Program-made: the position numbers and the translations under genes
Notes under the pieces: generated by a model
What the model was told of the DNA's origin: nothing
Seen by the model: the letters and a program-made list of their open reading frames with translations, nothing else
Database searches by the model: none
NCBI RefSeq assembly: GCF_029278605.1
Contig: NZ_CP119573.1
Location: forward strand, 1,364,001 to 1,428,000
DNA: 64,000 bases
From: Cupriavidus sp. WKF15
GTDB lineage: Bacteria > Pseudomonadota > Gammaproteobacteria > Burkholderiales > Burkholderiaceae
Direction: 5' to 3'
Part shown: positions 25,101 through 33,340 of the stretch, in pieces
Layout: the number at the start of each line of letters is the position of its first letter
Position numbering within the stretch: the first letter of the stretch is position 1

Positions 25101-25708
25101 TTGGTGCCTACCAGAATGCCGCCTATGGGCGGCGGTATGCCGTCCTCGTGGACCGTGTCGCCCGTGCGGAAGGTCATATCGCGGGTACGCCAGGGGCGTT
25201 GACGGAAGCCGTCGCACGTAGCTATTTCAAGGTCCTCGCCTACAAGGATGAGTACGAAGTAGCACGTCTTCACACGGACCCTGTGACGTCGCGAGCCCTG
25301 CTGCAAGGTTTTGCACCCGGAGCGCAGCGTGTCTTTCATATGGCTCCCCCGATCCTGGCGCGAGCCCGCGGTGCCGATGGAATGCGTCGCAAGATTGCCT
25401 TGAAGGGCTGGTTCATCGTGCCGCTGATGCATATGCTGCGGCACGGCAAGGTGCTGCGTGGAACGGTGCTCGATCCTTTTGGCCTGCAGGCCGACCGTCA
25501 GCTGGAGCGTAGGCTGATTATCGAGTTCGAGCGCGATGTCGATGCGGTTCTCGAGCGATTGTCACTGAAGACCGTGGATGACGCTGTCGCGCTGGTCCGG
25601 CTATACGAGAAGGTCCGGGGATTTGGGCACGTCAAGATCCGTCATTTCGAAGAGGCGAGGCCGGAGTTCGAACGCCTTCGAGAGAAGATCGGGCGCAGTG
25701 ACGGATGA
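22178..25708 (+). CDS. Indolepyruvate-ferredoxin-oxidoreductase-family enzyme (fused 2-oxoacid oxidoreductase)
   Basis: 1176 residues, the fused alpha-gamma architecture of proteobacterial aryl/branched 2-oxoacid oxidoreductases. In order: pyrimidine-binding domain (GYRGSPLGGLDQELW near 60), TPP domain with PFFCSGCPHNSSTRLP and IGCHIMALGQRE (about 450-500), a cysteine-rich segment for Fe-S clusters (CEGCGDCSARSGC, then CNKDMTCVQGYC, about 655-705), and the gamma domain GIGGTGIVTVGAIL (about 750). Such enzymes oxidise indolepyruvate, phenylpyruvate or branched 2-oxoacids to acyl-CoA without ATP. The dehydrogenase 60 bases downstream would supply the 2-oxoacid. GGAGG precedes the start at 22178. 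Confidence 0.9.
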   Translation: MNQRANENHFLTDESYRLEDRYLRASGRVFLTGTQALVRILLEQARADRVAGLRTGGLVSGYRGSPLGGLDQELWRQRKMLAEHDIRFEPGLNEDLGATMLWGAQQIDAFPGKRVEGVFSMWYGKGPGVDRTGDVFRNANILGTSRHGGVLAVAGDDHAAQSSMFPHQTDHVFEGAMMPILFPSSVEEYIEFGLFGYALSRFSGLWIAFKAITETVESGRSMTLSGAGLHGGFAVPTDIQIPERGFGLDINIRWPQQRAELERRLIEERLPAALAFARANPIDRAVVRPANARVGIITVGKAHLDVMAALRRLDLDTAALESIGIGVYKVGMSWPLEGQGVERFCAGMRALIVVEEKRSMVEQQIQALLYNHRAEVRPAVYGKHGPDGETWLPATMEFSPEQVAGVLRWFFDAQGVVVAEARGTDRASAEAGARSRVIPIQAAEPVLSRKPFFCSGCPHNSSTRLPDGSYAAAGIGCHIMALGQRERTATFCQMGGEGVQWVGLSSFSTMPHLFVNLGDGTYQHSGSLAIRQAVAAGTAVTYKILFNDAVAMTGGQPTEGGLTVSKVAAQLMAEGVREIVVVSEEPARYHSTGEMPASVAVVERSELDTVQKRLREYRGVSAIIYDQTCAAEKRRRRKRGSLATPKRHVAIHPAVCEGCGDCSARSGCIAVEPLETELGRKRAVNQSACNKDMTCVQGYCPSFVTIEGERQSVVQSGTLQRLEAEWQLTLPPPATTSPELLQHCGVLVAGIGGTGIVTVGAILAMAAHLEGRGASTLDFTGLAQKNGAVVSHIQLARSPDHIATARIESKSANLLLGCDAVVAASPDVLARLHPGSAHAVVETAMTPTADFVGNGDMQISLLAHRHAIERVLGEGRAEFHDWSAAAQTIFGDTFAANLMLVGHAFQRGWLPVSEIAIQRAIELNGAAVETNRRAFLWGRILAHDQTALQKAGQAAAAASEPFTIGGFVSARAQDLGAYQNAAYGRRYAVLVDRVARAEGHIAGTPGALTEAVARSYFKVLAYKDEYEVARLHTDPVTSRALLQGFAPGAQRVFHMAPPILARARGADGMRRKIALKGWFIVPLMHMLRHGKVLRGTVLDPFGLQADRQLERRLIIEFERDVDAVLERLSLKTVDDAVALVRLYEKVRGFGHVKIRHFEEARPEFERLREKIGRSDG

Positions 25709-25768
25709 CGCAATCATGCGTGCCGGCTTCGGTCGGCACCATTTCTATGGCACTTACCACTTTTCCCA

Positions 25769-26854
25769 ATGAACGCACACGAAGTTTCAGGCGCGGATCA
25801 TCATTCCGTGAGCCTTTTTTGCGTGGCCGGTACCACGCCCCACGAGCGCATCACGCTGGTTACGGATGAAAAGACCGGACTACGGGCCATCATTGCCATC
25901 CATAGCACAGCGCGCGGTCCGGCCTTCGGAGGATGCCGGTACTGGAACTATGGGTCGGACCTCGCCGCCATGGAAGACGCCTTGCGCCTGTCGCGGGGAA
26001 TGAGCCTGAAGAATGCAATGGCGGATCTTCCGTTTGGCGGAGGCAAGGCCGTTATCTTGCGCGGAGATGGGCAGCATGAGCGCAAGGCCATGTACCAGGC
26101 CTTCGGCCGGGCGGTGCAAGCCCTGGCCGGCAGCTATATCACTGGGGAAGATGTCGGCACATCGGTGTCGGATATGCTTTCGGTGCGCGAAGTCACGCCT
26201 TATGCGGCGGGTATTCCGCGCGCAAACGGCTTTGGTGGCAATCCCTCTCCAAAGACTGCCCTGGGGGTATTTGCCGCCATTGAGCGTGGCGCATTGCATG
26301 TATTCGGCGCTGGGCATCTGAAGGGCCTTCGCGTCGCGGTGCAGGGTCTTGGCGCAGTAGGCTGGGCGCTGGCCGAGCGCCTTCACCGCTCGGGCTGCAA
26401 GCTGGTGGTGGCCGATATTGACGCTACCCGCACCGCCGCGGCAAATCGCGCGTTCGACGCCACCGTCGTTGCGGTGGATGATATCGCCGCGCAGGATGTC
26501 GACATCCTGGCACCTTGCGCGCTGGGCGCGACGCTGGATCGGCACAGCATTCCTGCCCTGCGTGCGCGCCTGGTAGCAGGGGCGGCCAACAACCAGTTAG
26601 CCACAGATGCCGATGGCGACGCATTGCATGAGCGTGGCATCGCCTATCTGCCCGACTATCTCGTGAACGCGGGCGGAATTATCAGTTGCGTTCGTGAATA
26701 CGAGGGCGGCTTTGCTGAATCGGATGTGGATGCCGAGGTGCTGCGCATCGCCGACCGGGTAGAGTCGTTGTTCATGCGCGCCCGCCAGACGGGCGAGCCC
26801 CTGTCGCGCGCAGCCGACCAGTGGGCGCTGGAGAAACTCGCTGGCGTATCCTGA
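25769..26854 (+). CDS. Glu/Leu/Phe/Val dehydrogenase, leucine-dehydrogenase type
   Basis: 361 residues. The catalytic lysine motif LPFGGGKAVI, the N-terminal STARGPAFGGCRYWNYG and the Rossmann segment VAVQGLGAVGWALAERL (about 192-208) identify a leucine/phenylalanine-type NAD dehydrogenase. It deaminates an amino acid to the 2-oxoacid, which the preceding oxidoreductase can turn into an acyl-CoA. It ends just before the promoter of the GntR gene. It has no strong ribosome site, so the start is by family length. Which amino acid is used cannot be read from the sequence. Confidence 0.88.
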   Translation: MNAHEVSGADHHSVSLFCVAGTTPHERITLVTDEKTGLRAIIAIHSTARGPAFGGCRYWNYGSDLAAMEDALRLSRGMSLKNAMADLPFGGGKAVILRGDGQHERKAMYQAFGRAVQALAGSYITGEDVGTSVSDMLSVREVTPYAAGIPRANGFGGNPSPKTALGVFAAIERGALHVFGAGHLKGLRVAVQGLGAVGWALAERLHRSGCKLVVADIDATRTAAANRAFDATVVAVDDIAAQDVDILAPCALGATLDRHSIPALRARLVAGAANNQLATDADGDALHERGIAYLPDYLVNAGGIISCVREYEGGFAESDVDAEVLRIADRVESLFMRARQTGEPLSRAADQWALEKLAGVS

Positions 26855-26898
26855 GCCACTGCTCCTGTGGCGATTCGACAGTCCAATGCCGGATCGCC

Positions 26899-26915
26899 TA
26901 TAATTGTGATCACAA
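26899..26915 (+). promoter_or_regulatory. Promoter -10 and perfect GntR operator of the regulator gene
   Basis: TATAAT at 26899-26904 runs into TTGTGATCACAA (26904-26915), a perfect 12-bp palindrome. A TTCGAC/TCGACA -35 lies at about 26874-26880. This is the best-conserved of the five copies and implies autoregulation. Confidence 0.75.
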
Positions 26916-26993
26916 ATTAGCCCTAAAAGCGCATTCGAGGCGATCGATGCTGTTTTTAGGGCGCTTCTACTATCAGAGATCACAGGAGCATCC

Positions 26994-27794
26994 ATGGACG
27001 GGCTGGGCGAACAGGGGCGCCAAGACAAGGGCGGGTTCGACGACGACAGTCCGGCGGTTTCCCGGCTGACCAATGTTGCGCTCCGTGAACGCGCCTATAC
27101 CGAACTGGCCAACGCGTTGCGAGCAGGGCGTTTTTCGCCGGGGAGCTCGGTGACCATTCGCGGTCTTGCCGCCTTGCTCGGCACCAGCACAATGCCGGTC
27201 CGCGAAGCCGTAAGCCGCCTGGTAACCGAGGGCGCGCTGGAACTGCTGCCGAATCGGACGCTGCGTGTCCCGAATGTGTCGGTGGAGCGCCTGGACGATC
27301 TCATCGACACGCGTGCCACGCTCGAGGGGCGCGCTGCCTGGCTGGCCGCCGAGCGCATGACGCAGGCAGACTTCTCCCTGATCAAGGCTGCGGCGGAAGA
27401 CTACAGTCACGCTGTGGACGCTGGCGACGTGCCGGCCGCGGTCGCGGCAAACGAGCAATTGCACTTTACGATCTACCGGGCCTCGCGTTCGGAGTTGCTG
27501 GTCTCGCTCATTGAAATGCTCTGGCTGCAGAGCGGGCCCTACATTGCGGCGGTCATGAAGCAGATGCAGTCGACCCGCGAGATCCTGCATGACCGGGGCA
27601 TCATGCACCACTTCAATATTCTGGCCGCGCTTGCAAAGCGCGATCCGCAAGCCTCCAGCGACGCGGTGCAGTCCGATATCCTCGATGCGGCCAAGTGGTA
27701 CAAGACGCAGATCTTCGCTGCGGACGGTACGCCGATTCTGGTGCCTGCCGCGGAACGAAAGCGCCGGGGCAGGGCCCCGGCGACAACGGAGTAA
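26994..27794 (+). CDS. GntR/FCD regulator, likely repressor of the whole 14-35 kb regulon
   Basis: 266 residues: winged HTH at about 20-85 (LRERAYTELANALRAGRF; STMPVREAVSRLVTEGALEL), FCD domain at about 95-230. The first 20 residues are a polar extension. AGGAG precedes the ATG. The gene carries one perfect TTGTGATCACAA in its own promoter, and the same site occurs in the promoters of the alpha/beta hydrolase, Liv operon, HyuAB operon and SDR operon, all within 18 kb. Placement over -35/-10 elements indicates repression, presumably relieved by a pathway carboxylate. The assignment of the site to this protein is inference from position. Confidence 0.9.
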   Translation: MDGLGEQGRQDKGGFDDDSPAVSRLTNVALRERAYTELANALRAGRFSPGSSVTIRGLAALLGTSTMPVREAVSRLVTEGALELLPNRTLRVPNVSVERLDDLIDTRATLEGRAAWLAAERMTQADFSLIKAAAEDYSHAVDAGDVPAAVAANEQLHFTIYRASRSELLVSLIEMLWLQSGPYIAAVMKQMQSTREILHDRGIMHHFNILAALAKRDPQASSDAVQSDILDAAKWYKTQIFAADGTPILVPAAERKRRGRAPATTE

Positions 27795-27851
27795 TACGCT
27801 GGAGCTGACAGCGCATGGCAAGCGCCAGTGGCCTCCCGGCCTTCGCGGGCC

Positions 27852-28373
27852 CTAAAAGGCCTGTTCCGCTTCCTGCAGGTAGGCTCGGCCAAGCTTCACG
27901 TATTCATCGGCTGCCCAAGCCAGCTCGGCGACTTCCTCATCGGTCAACGTTCGCACGATACGGCCTGGCGTACCCATGACAAGGCTTCGCGGCGGGATGA
28001 CTTTTCCGGGAGGAATCAGCGCACCGGCCCCGATCAGGGACTGTTCGCCGATCCGCGCCCCGTCTAGCACCGTGGCCCCGATTCCGATCAAGGACCCATC
28101 CGCGATGATGCATCCGTGCAGCCGAGCCTGATGGCCGACGCTTACGCCATCGCCGATGATGACGGGGTGCCCTGGGTCGGCATGCACGACAACGCCGTCC
28201 TGGAGGTTGGTCCGGGCGCCGATGGTAATCGGTTCCACGTCCGCACGCAGTACCGCGGAGAACCATACGGAACTGTTCTCTCCCAGTGTCACGGCGCCCA
28301 CGACAGTCGCATTGTCGGCAAGGAAGCAGGACTTGCCGATCGACGGTATCGATTTGCCAAAACGTACCCGCAT
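27852..28373 (-). CDS. Gamma carbonic anhydrase-family protein
   Basis: 173 residues of left-handed beta-helix hexapeptide repeats. The zinc-site histidines of the family are seen at VVVHADPGHP and SVGHQARLHGC. It may be a true carbonic anhydrase, or a PaaY/CaiE-like relative acting as thioesterase or accessory protein. I take ATG at 28373, whose A is the last base of the hyuB stop codon (TGATG), so translation is coupled to hyuB. That tight coupling suggests a role in the HyuAB reaction, for example hydrating CO2 if HyuAB is a carboxylase. Confidence 0.88.
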   Translation of the reverse strand: MRVRFGKSIPSIGKSCFLADNATVVGAVTLGENSSVWFSAVLRADVEPITIGARTNLQDGVVVHADPGHPVIIGDGVSVGHQARLHGCIIADGSLIGIGATVLDGARIGEQSLIGAGALIPPGKVIPPRSLVMGTPGRIVRTLTDEEVAELAWAADEYVKLGRAYLQEAEQAF

Positions 28374-30169
28374 CACGCCGCCTTCCGTGTCGAGGCTTCG
28401 TTACGCAATCGCGCGGTCGCCGTGCTATCCATTGCGCCGTCGTAACTGACTACCACGGCATAGACGTCACGCGCACGCTCGATGCTTAAGTAACCCTCAG
28501 TCACGTCCTTTCGAACCAGCTCGGGGTCTCGGGTATGCGGGTCGCCGTAGCCTCCGCCCCCGCAGGAATAGGACAGGATGGTCTCGCCGTCGCGCAGTGT
28601 GACGACGCCGCCGGCCGGCAGGGCTTCGAGGCTGCCGGATACCAGGCGTCGCTGCTGCGCGGAGTTGGCACCGGCGAGACCGCCACGGACGCCCTTGGGG
28701 CCGTTAACAGAGCCATCGCTGACGTAGCCAATGTCCATTTCGCAACCGCGCGGGCCGAACTCGACAAACATGCTTCGCGCACCGTTGTAGCGTCCGGCTC
28801 CCTCGCTGTCGGGCACAAAGCTGCGAGAGCGAACAAACAGAGGGTGGCGCATTTCATCGAGTTCGACACTGTCCTGGAAGCACAGGCCCGCGTTACCAAC
28901 GTGTCCGATCGTCTGCCATGCGTCGGCCGTCGGTCCCGCGGCGCCGCCGGTGAAGCCAAGGAACAGCTGGTTGATGAAACGGTGACCCGTAGTGGGGTCG
29001 ACGCCCGAAATCACACCGATTGCCGGTGGGATCACGGCACCGCATTCCGCCAGTCCGGCGCCATCCGCCATCTCTGCCACGGCGGTCTGCACGGCATTGG
29101 CGACGCGGTCGGCCATATTCGTGGTGGCGACGGAACACGAGGTGGGATGCAGCGGGATGCCAACCACGCAGCCTTCGCGCAAGCGAATATCGATACGGCG
29201 GAAGGACCCTGAGTTCTTGGGCACGGTGTGCTCGATACTGTTGAAGACGCCGACCATCGCGGCCGTGCGTGCGCACGCTTCGCTGAGATTGAGACCACAC
29301 GGCAGGCAATCCGGGTTGTCACGCAGATCCACCGTCACCTTGCCATTGACGGCATCGACTTCGATCTCGGCGCGGATTGTTACGCCTTCCTCCGGCATGC
29401 CGGGGAATAGCGCGTCATGGGTGCTGGTGCCCGTCCCGCGCCCGGGAGTCAGGGACTGAATGGCGCTGATCATGCGCTGCTCGGAGTAATCCAGGTAATC
29501 GACTGCATACTGCTCCAGTCGGTCCCATCCGAGTTCTTCACCCAGCGCCAGCAGTTCGCGCTCTCCAATGCGGGCGGCACCAACCATCGCGAGATAGTCA
29601 CCCCACCATTGTTCGGGCACGCGAATGCGCATTTTGCACATGCGCACAATATCGTCGATATTGCTGTAGTCCTGCTGCACCTTGACCGCGGGGAAGATCA
29701 GGGCTCCCTCATGGTAGATGTCGCGGGCCCCGCCCATATAAGTGGTTGGCTCCGAGTTGCCGCAGTCGGCCTGGTGCGCCTTGGCCACCACCGTGAAGCG
29801 GTGAACGCCCTGGTCATCGATCACCGGCACCAGGATTGTGTGGTCGGCCGGGTGAGAGCAGCCGTGATAGGGCGAATTGTGGAGGAACGCATCGCCACGG
29901 CGCAGTTCAGGGTGGAACTGCTTCATGGTCGCGCTCATCATGTCCGGACCGCTCAGCACATGGATGGGAAGGCTTTCGGCCGCTGCCAGCAGCTGGCAAT
30001 CCGCGGTGACGATGCAGCAGGAGAAGTCCCGTGCGATATTGAGCACGCCCGACCGACCACTACGAAGCAGTGTATTGGCCATCTTGCGGGCGACGCCTTC
30101 AAGCCGGTTGGTAATCAATGCGAGCTGGACGCCATCCGTGGCGGGACGCTCGATCTGGTCTCGTTGCAT
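28373..30169 (-). CDS. hyuB: Hydantoinase B/oxoprolinase-family subunit
   Basis: 598 residues covering the whole HyuB domain, with HNSPYHGCSHPADH near residue 100 and the glycine-rich C-terminal GGGGYGDPHTRDPELV typical of the family. Together with HyuA it forms an ATP-dependent enzyme; known members hydrolyse hydantoins, 5-oxoproline or caprolactam, or carboxylate acetone and acetophenone. It starts 13 bases after hyuA behind AGGAG and overlaps the gamma carbonic anhydrase gene by one base. The reaction here is unknown; the neighbours favour a ring-opening or a carboxylation step in catabolism. Confidence 0.9.
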   Translation of the reverse strand: MQRDQIERPATDGVQLALITNRLEGVARKMANTLLRSGRSGVLNIARDFSCCIVTADCQLLAAAESLPIHVLSGPDMMSATMKQFHPELRRGDAFLHNSPYHGCSHPADHTILVPVIDDQGVHRFTVVAKAHQADCGNSEPTTYMGGARDIYHEGALIFPAVKVQQDYSNIDDIVRMCKMRIRVPEQWWGDYLAMVGAARIGERELLALGEELGWDRLEQYAVDYLDYSEQRMISAIQSLTPGRGTGTSTHDALFPGMPEEGVTIRAEIEVDAVNGKVTVDLRDNPDCLPCGLNLSEACARTAAMVGVFNSIEHTVPKNSGSFRRIDIRLREGCVVGIPLHPTSCSVATTNMADRVANAVQTAVAEMADGAGLAECGAVIPPAIGVISGVDPTTGHRFINQLFLGFTGGAAGPTADAWQTIGHVGNAGLCFQDSVELDEMRHPLFVRSRSFVPDSEGAGRYNGARSMFVEFGPRGCEMDIGYVSDGSVNGPKGVRGGLAGANSAQQRRLVSGSLEALPAGGVVTLRDGETILSYSCGGGGYGDPHTRDPELVRKDVTEGYLSIERARDVYAVVVSYDGAMDSTATARLRNEASTRKAA

Positions 30170-30182
30170 GAGTGGCTCCTGA

Positions 30183-32255
30183 TTAATCGCGGCCGGGAAG
30201 AATAGAAAGACTGCCGCTTGCCCGGCGCGTGGCGCTCGCCCCAGGGTTCAGCACGACAGTGGTGAATGACGACTCGATGATTGCTGGTCCCTGGACGGTT
30301 TCCGAGGAATCGAGTGCTTCGAAGCGGACCACCGCAGTGTCGACATAGCCCGCGCCCTCGAAATAGGCTTTGCGAACGGGGTTTGCGATCGGGCGCGCGA
30401 TCGAGTTGGCAAGCGTGCCGCCCTCCTGCGTGCGGATGCGGCAGGCAACCGTCGCTCGCCAGCCCACGATCTCGATGGGCGAGTCTGCATCGCGGATCGC
30501 AAAGACTTCTTCGTGGGCGCGGTGAAAGCCTTCGACCAGCGCGGCAATATCCGCTTCTGTGTGGAGTCCATCTGGAGGCAGCTGCACCTCAAGTTCCCAT
30601 ACCTGCTCCGGATAGCGTGCCTCTGCCCAGAGTGTTACGGTCTGAGCCAGGGAGCCCTTGCCTGGCCCATCGATGAATTCCTGGCAACGACCCGTGAGGT
30701 CGTTCAGGACTTCCCGCACTCCCGTGAAGTCAAAGGCGTCGCTTCGCGTGAAGAAGGTGGCGTGGTAATGAGAGGTCAGGTCGGACATCATGGCGCCGGC
30801 AGCGCTCATGGTGGCACCGACTTGCGGAATGACCAGGCGCGGCGAACTCAGGCGACGTGCAATCAGTACGGAATTCAGTCCGGCCGCGCCACCGCCGCCG
30901 ATGAGGACGGCCTCGCTTGGGTCGATGCCCTGGTTGATGGTGATGTCGCAGATGGCCTGAACCATGTTCTCGGTGGCAATGCTGATGATCGAGGCCGCGG
31001 CTGCTTCCACGGACATAGCCAGCGGAGTGGCGATATGGGCCTGAATTGCCTCACGCGCAGCGACGGCGTCCAGTTTCATGGTGCCGCCGAGGAAGAAGTC
31101 GGGGTCGATATAGCCCAACGCGAGCGAGGCGTCCGTGACAGTCGGGAACGTTCCGCCTCGGCCATAGCAAACGGGCCCTGGCACCGCGCCGGCACTGCTA
31201 GGGCCAACGTGGAGCATGCCGCCACTGTCTACCCAGGCGATGGAGCCACCCCCTGCACCCACGCTTTTCACGTCCACCGAAGGGAAGCCGGTCATGACGC
31301 CGCGGTAGGGCGCGCCGATCCAGGTTTCCTGGGACCACGGCACGCGGCCGCGGCGCACCAGGCTGACATCGTAGGTCGTGCCGCCGGTGTCGGCCACGAT
31401 TGCCGTTCCTGTGTCTTCGTCGGCCCGCGCGAAGTAGCGGCCGGAAACGGGGGCCATCGAAGGGCCGGAATTGATGAGATGAATGGGGGCGTCCGCGACA
31501 TGGTCTGCATCCATGACGCCGCCCTGCGAGGTGACCACCACGACGCGTCCCGGGAAGCCCGCTGACTTGAGCCGATCCACCAGCGTATGCATGTAGGCCC
31601 GCATCATCGGCTTCAGGGAAGCATCGATGCAGCTGGACGAGGTCCGACGGAATTCTCGCGGAATCGGGTTGAGGCGGTGCGACAGCGTAAACGGCACGCC
31701 GGGAAGGTGGGTTTGAATTAACTCCGCGATCCGCAGCTCGTGTGCAGGATTCACGATCGACCACAGAAGGCATACCGCAACGGCCTCGATCCCCGCGCGT
31801 CGCATCTCATCCAGGGACCGGATGAGGGCGGCCTCGTCCAGTGGCTCCAGCTCGGTTCCGTCAGCCAGGATGCGGCCAGGGACTTCCCAGGTGAGTGCCC
31901 TTGGCACAAAGGGATCGGGGTACGCCACCGTGAAGTTGAACGGCTCCAGGCGCCCTCCCTCCCGCAAGGTAAGGATATCGCGGTGGCCAGACGGCACGAT
32001 CAAGGCCGTACGCGCCGTGTTGCCAGTGATGATGGCGTTGATCGCGTGAGTGGTCCCGTAGATGAACATCTCGCCGAGCGACAACATGGTGTCGCGCGCA
32101 AGCCCAAGGCCGTCGGCGGCGACCTGCAGGGCATCCAGGACTCCGCTGATTGGATCCGACGGAGTCGTGGGCGACTTGAACATATGCAAGTTACCGACCT
32201 CATCTTCAACGATGAGGTCGGTAAAGGTACCGCCTGTGTCTACTGCAAAACGCAT
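30183..32255 (-). CDS. hyuA: Hydantoinase A/oxoprolinase-family ATP-binding subunit
   Basis: 690 residues. The actin-like phosphate motif VDTGGTFTDLIV opens the protein and DTGGTTYDVSLVRRG (about 275) and the GGGGAAGLNSVLIAR segment (about 450) complete the ATPase. The start at 32255 has AGGAG nine bases upstream; a much longer open frame to its right has no homology and crosses the promoter. The promoter carries a GntR operator. HyuA phosphorylates a carbonyl or amide oxygen while HyuB completes the reaction. A third, small subunit as in acetone carboxylase is not encoded here. Confidence 0.9.
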   Translation of the reverse strand: MRFAVDTGGTFTDLIVEDEVGNLHMFKSPTTPSDPISGVLDALQVAADGLGLARDTMLSLGEMFIYGTTHAINAIITGNTARTALIVPSGHRDILTLREGGRLEPFNFTVAYPDPFVPRALTWEVPGRILADGTELEPLDEAALIRSLDEMRRAGIEAVAVCLLWSIVNPAHELRIAELIQTHLPGVPFTLSHRLNPIPREFRRTSSSCIDASLKPMMRAYMHTLVDRLKSAGFPGRVVVVTSQGGVMDADHVADAPIHLINSGPSMAPVSGRYFARADEDTGTAIVADTGGTTYDVSLVRRGRVPWSQETWIGAPYRGVMTGFPSVDVKSVGAGGGSIAWVDSGGMLHVGPSSAGAVPGPVCYGRGGTFPTVTDASLALGYIDPDFFLGGTMKLDAVAAREAIQAHIATPLAMSVEAAAASIISIATENMVQAICDITINQGIDPSEAVLIGGGGAAGLNSVLIARRLSSPRLVIPQVGATMSAAGAMMSDLTSHYHATFFTRSDAFDFTGVREVLNDLTGRCQEFIDGPGKGSLAQTVTLWAEARYPEQVWELEVQLPPDGLHTEADIAALVEGFHRAHEEVFAIRDADSPIEIVGWRATVACRIRTQEGGTLANSIARPIANPVRKAYFEGAGYVDTAVVRFEALDSSETVQGPAIIESSFTTVVLNPGASATRRASGSLSILPGRD

Positions 32256-32315
32256 GAACTGTCTCCTGTGAGCCAACCCGGTGGGGCGTCGCATCATGAC
32301 GCCGTCAGCGAGGGC

Positions 32316-32344
32316 AGTATATTTACCGATGTTTGTGATCACAA
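32316..32344 (-). promoter_or_regulatory. Promoter of the HyuAB operon with GntR operator at -35
   Basis: Minus strand TTGTGA (32344-32339), 17-base spacer, TATACT (32321-32316). The perfect palindrome TTGTGATCACAA covers 32333-32344 and so includes the -35 hexamer. Confidence 0.75.
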
Positions 32345-32435
32345 GAATATTGAGCGCAAAATAGGATAAATACGGGTAAACCACTACTTTACGGCTGGTT
32401 ACGCCGAGTAATTTCGGTGCCAATGAAAAATATGT

Positions 32436-32464
32436 TTGATTTGTGATCACAAAAGAGCTACCTT
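32436..32464 (+). promoter_or_regulatory. Promoter of the SDR/BKACE operon with GntR operator in the spacer
   Basis: TTGATT at 32436-32441, 17-base spacer, TACCTT at 32459-32464. TTGTGATCACAA lies at 32441-32452, within the spacer. Confidence 0.65.
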
Positions 32465-32526
32465 TGCCCCTGATGCAGAACCCCGCCCGAAAGGCGGTCG
32501 ACGAGTTCAGAACAGAGGAGCAGGAA

Positions 32527-33294
32527 ATGCACGACACAACGAAAGTCGCCATCGTCACCGGCGGTTCACAAGGGATTGGCGAAGCCGCCGCAACGAAGCT
32601 CGCGGCCGAGGGCTTCCGCGTCGCCGTAGTTGCCAGCGCGGACCGGGCGAAGGCCGGCAGGGTCGCGCAAGCCATCCATGCCAAAGGGGGCGATGCGGCG
32701 GGTTTTGCATGCGACGTCCGTAATCCCGACGCGGCCCGCCGGCTTATCGCGGAGGTTCACGACGCGTTCGGCCGTATCGACGTCCTGGTGAATGCTGCGG
32801 GAATCTTCAAGCCGACACCGGCTGGCAGTTCCGACGCCACGCATGTCAACCAGATGATTGATACGAACCTGAAGGGCACATGGAACACCATTGACGCGGT
32901 GGTGCCGGTGCTGAGGGCCAATGGTGGAGGGCGAATCGTCAATGTGGCGTCGGTCGCCGGGCTGACCGGCTTTGGCTCCTATGCGATCTATTGCGCGACG
33001 AAGGCCGGCATCATCCTCGCGACGCGTGCCCTGGCCTGCGAACTGGGCCGTGAAAACATCAACGTCAATTGCGTGGCGCCCGGCAATACGGCCACCGCCA
33101 TGAACGACGACATTCGCAATGAGGCTGCCATGCAGGGGCTGCGTGATTTCATGGCGGCACGTACGCCCAGCACGCGAACGTTCTCCGAGCCCGAGGACAT
33201 CGCAGGCGCCATCGCGTTCCTAGCCTCCGACGCCGCGCGCGCCATGCATGGCAGTTGCCTGTTGATGGACGAGGGCATATCCGCCGGGCTGTGA
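32527..33294 (+). CDS. SDR-family oxidoreductase (first of two)
   Basis: 255 residues, classical short-chain dehydrogenase: cofactor motif VTGGSQGIGEAA, NAG segment LVNAAGIF, catalytic Ser in NVASVAGLTG and Tyr-x-x-x-Lys in IYCATKAG. It most likely oxidises a secondary alcohol (or reduces a ketone) with NAD(P). The start at 32527 follows GGAGCAGGAA; the upstream frame overlaps the promoter. First gene of a three-gene operon with a second SDR and a beta-keto acid cleavage enzyme, which suggests that the ketone product feeds that enzyme directly or after modification. Confidence 0.88.
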   Translation: MHDTTKVAIVTGGSQGIGEAAATKLAAEGFRVAVVASADRAKAGRVAQAIHAKGGDAAGFACDVRNPDAARRLIAEVHDAFGRIDVLVNAAGIFKPTPAGSSDATHVNQMIDTNLKGTWNTIDAVVPVLRANGGGRIVNVASVAGLTGFGSYAIYCATKAGIILATRALACELGRENINVNCVAPGNTATAMNDDIRNEAAMQGLRDFMAARTPSTRTFSEPEDIAGAIAFLASDAARAMHGSCLLMDEGISAGL

Positions 33295-33340
33295 AAGCGT
33301 GACCGGGTGTTCGAATCAACGATAAGAAGGCATTTCCAAG

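Noticed and set aside
30183-32684. Longer HyuA frame reaching 32684
   Set aside because: The extra 143 codons cross the promoter and two GntR operators and have no similarity to the family; MRFAVDTGG at 32255 with AGGAG is the natural start.
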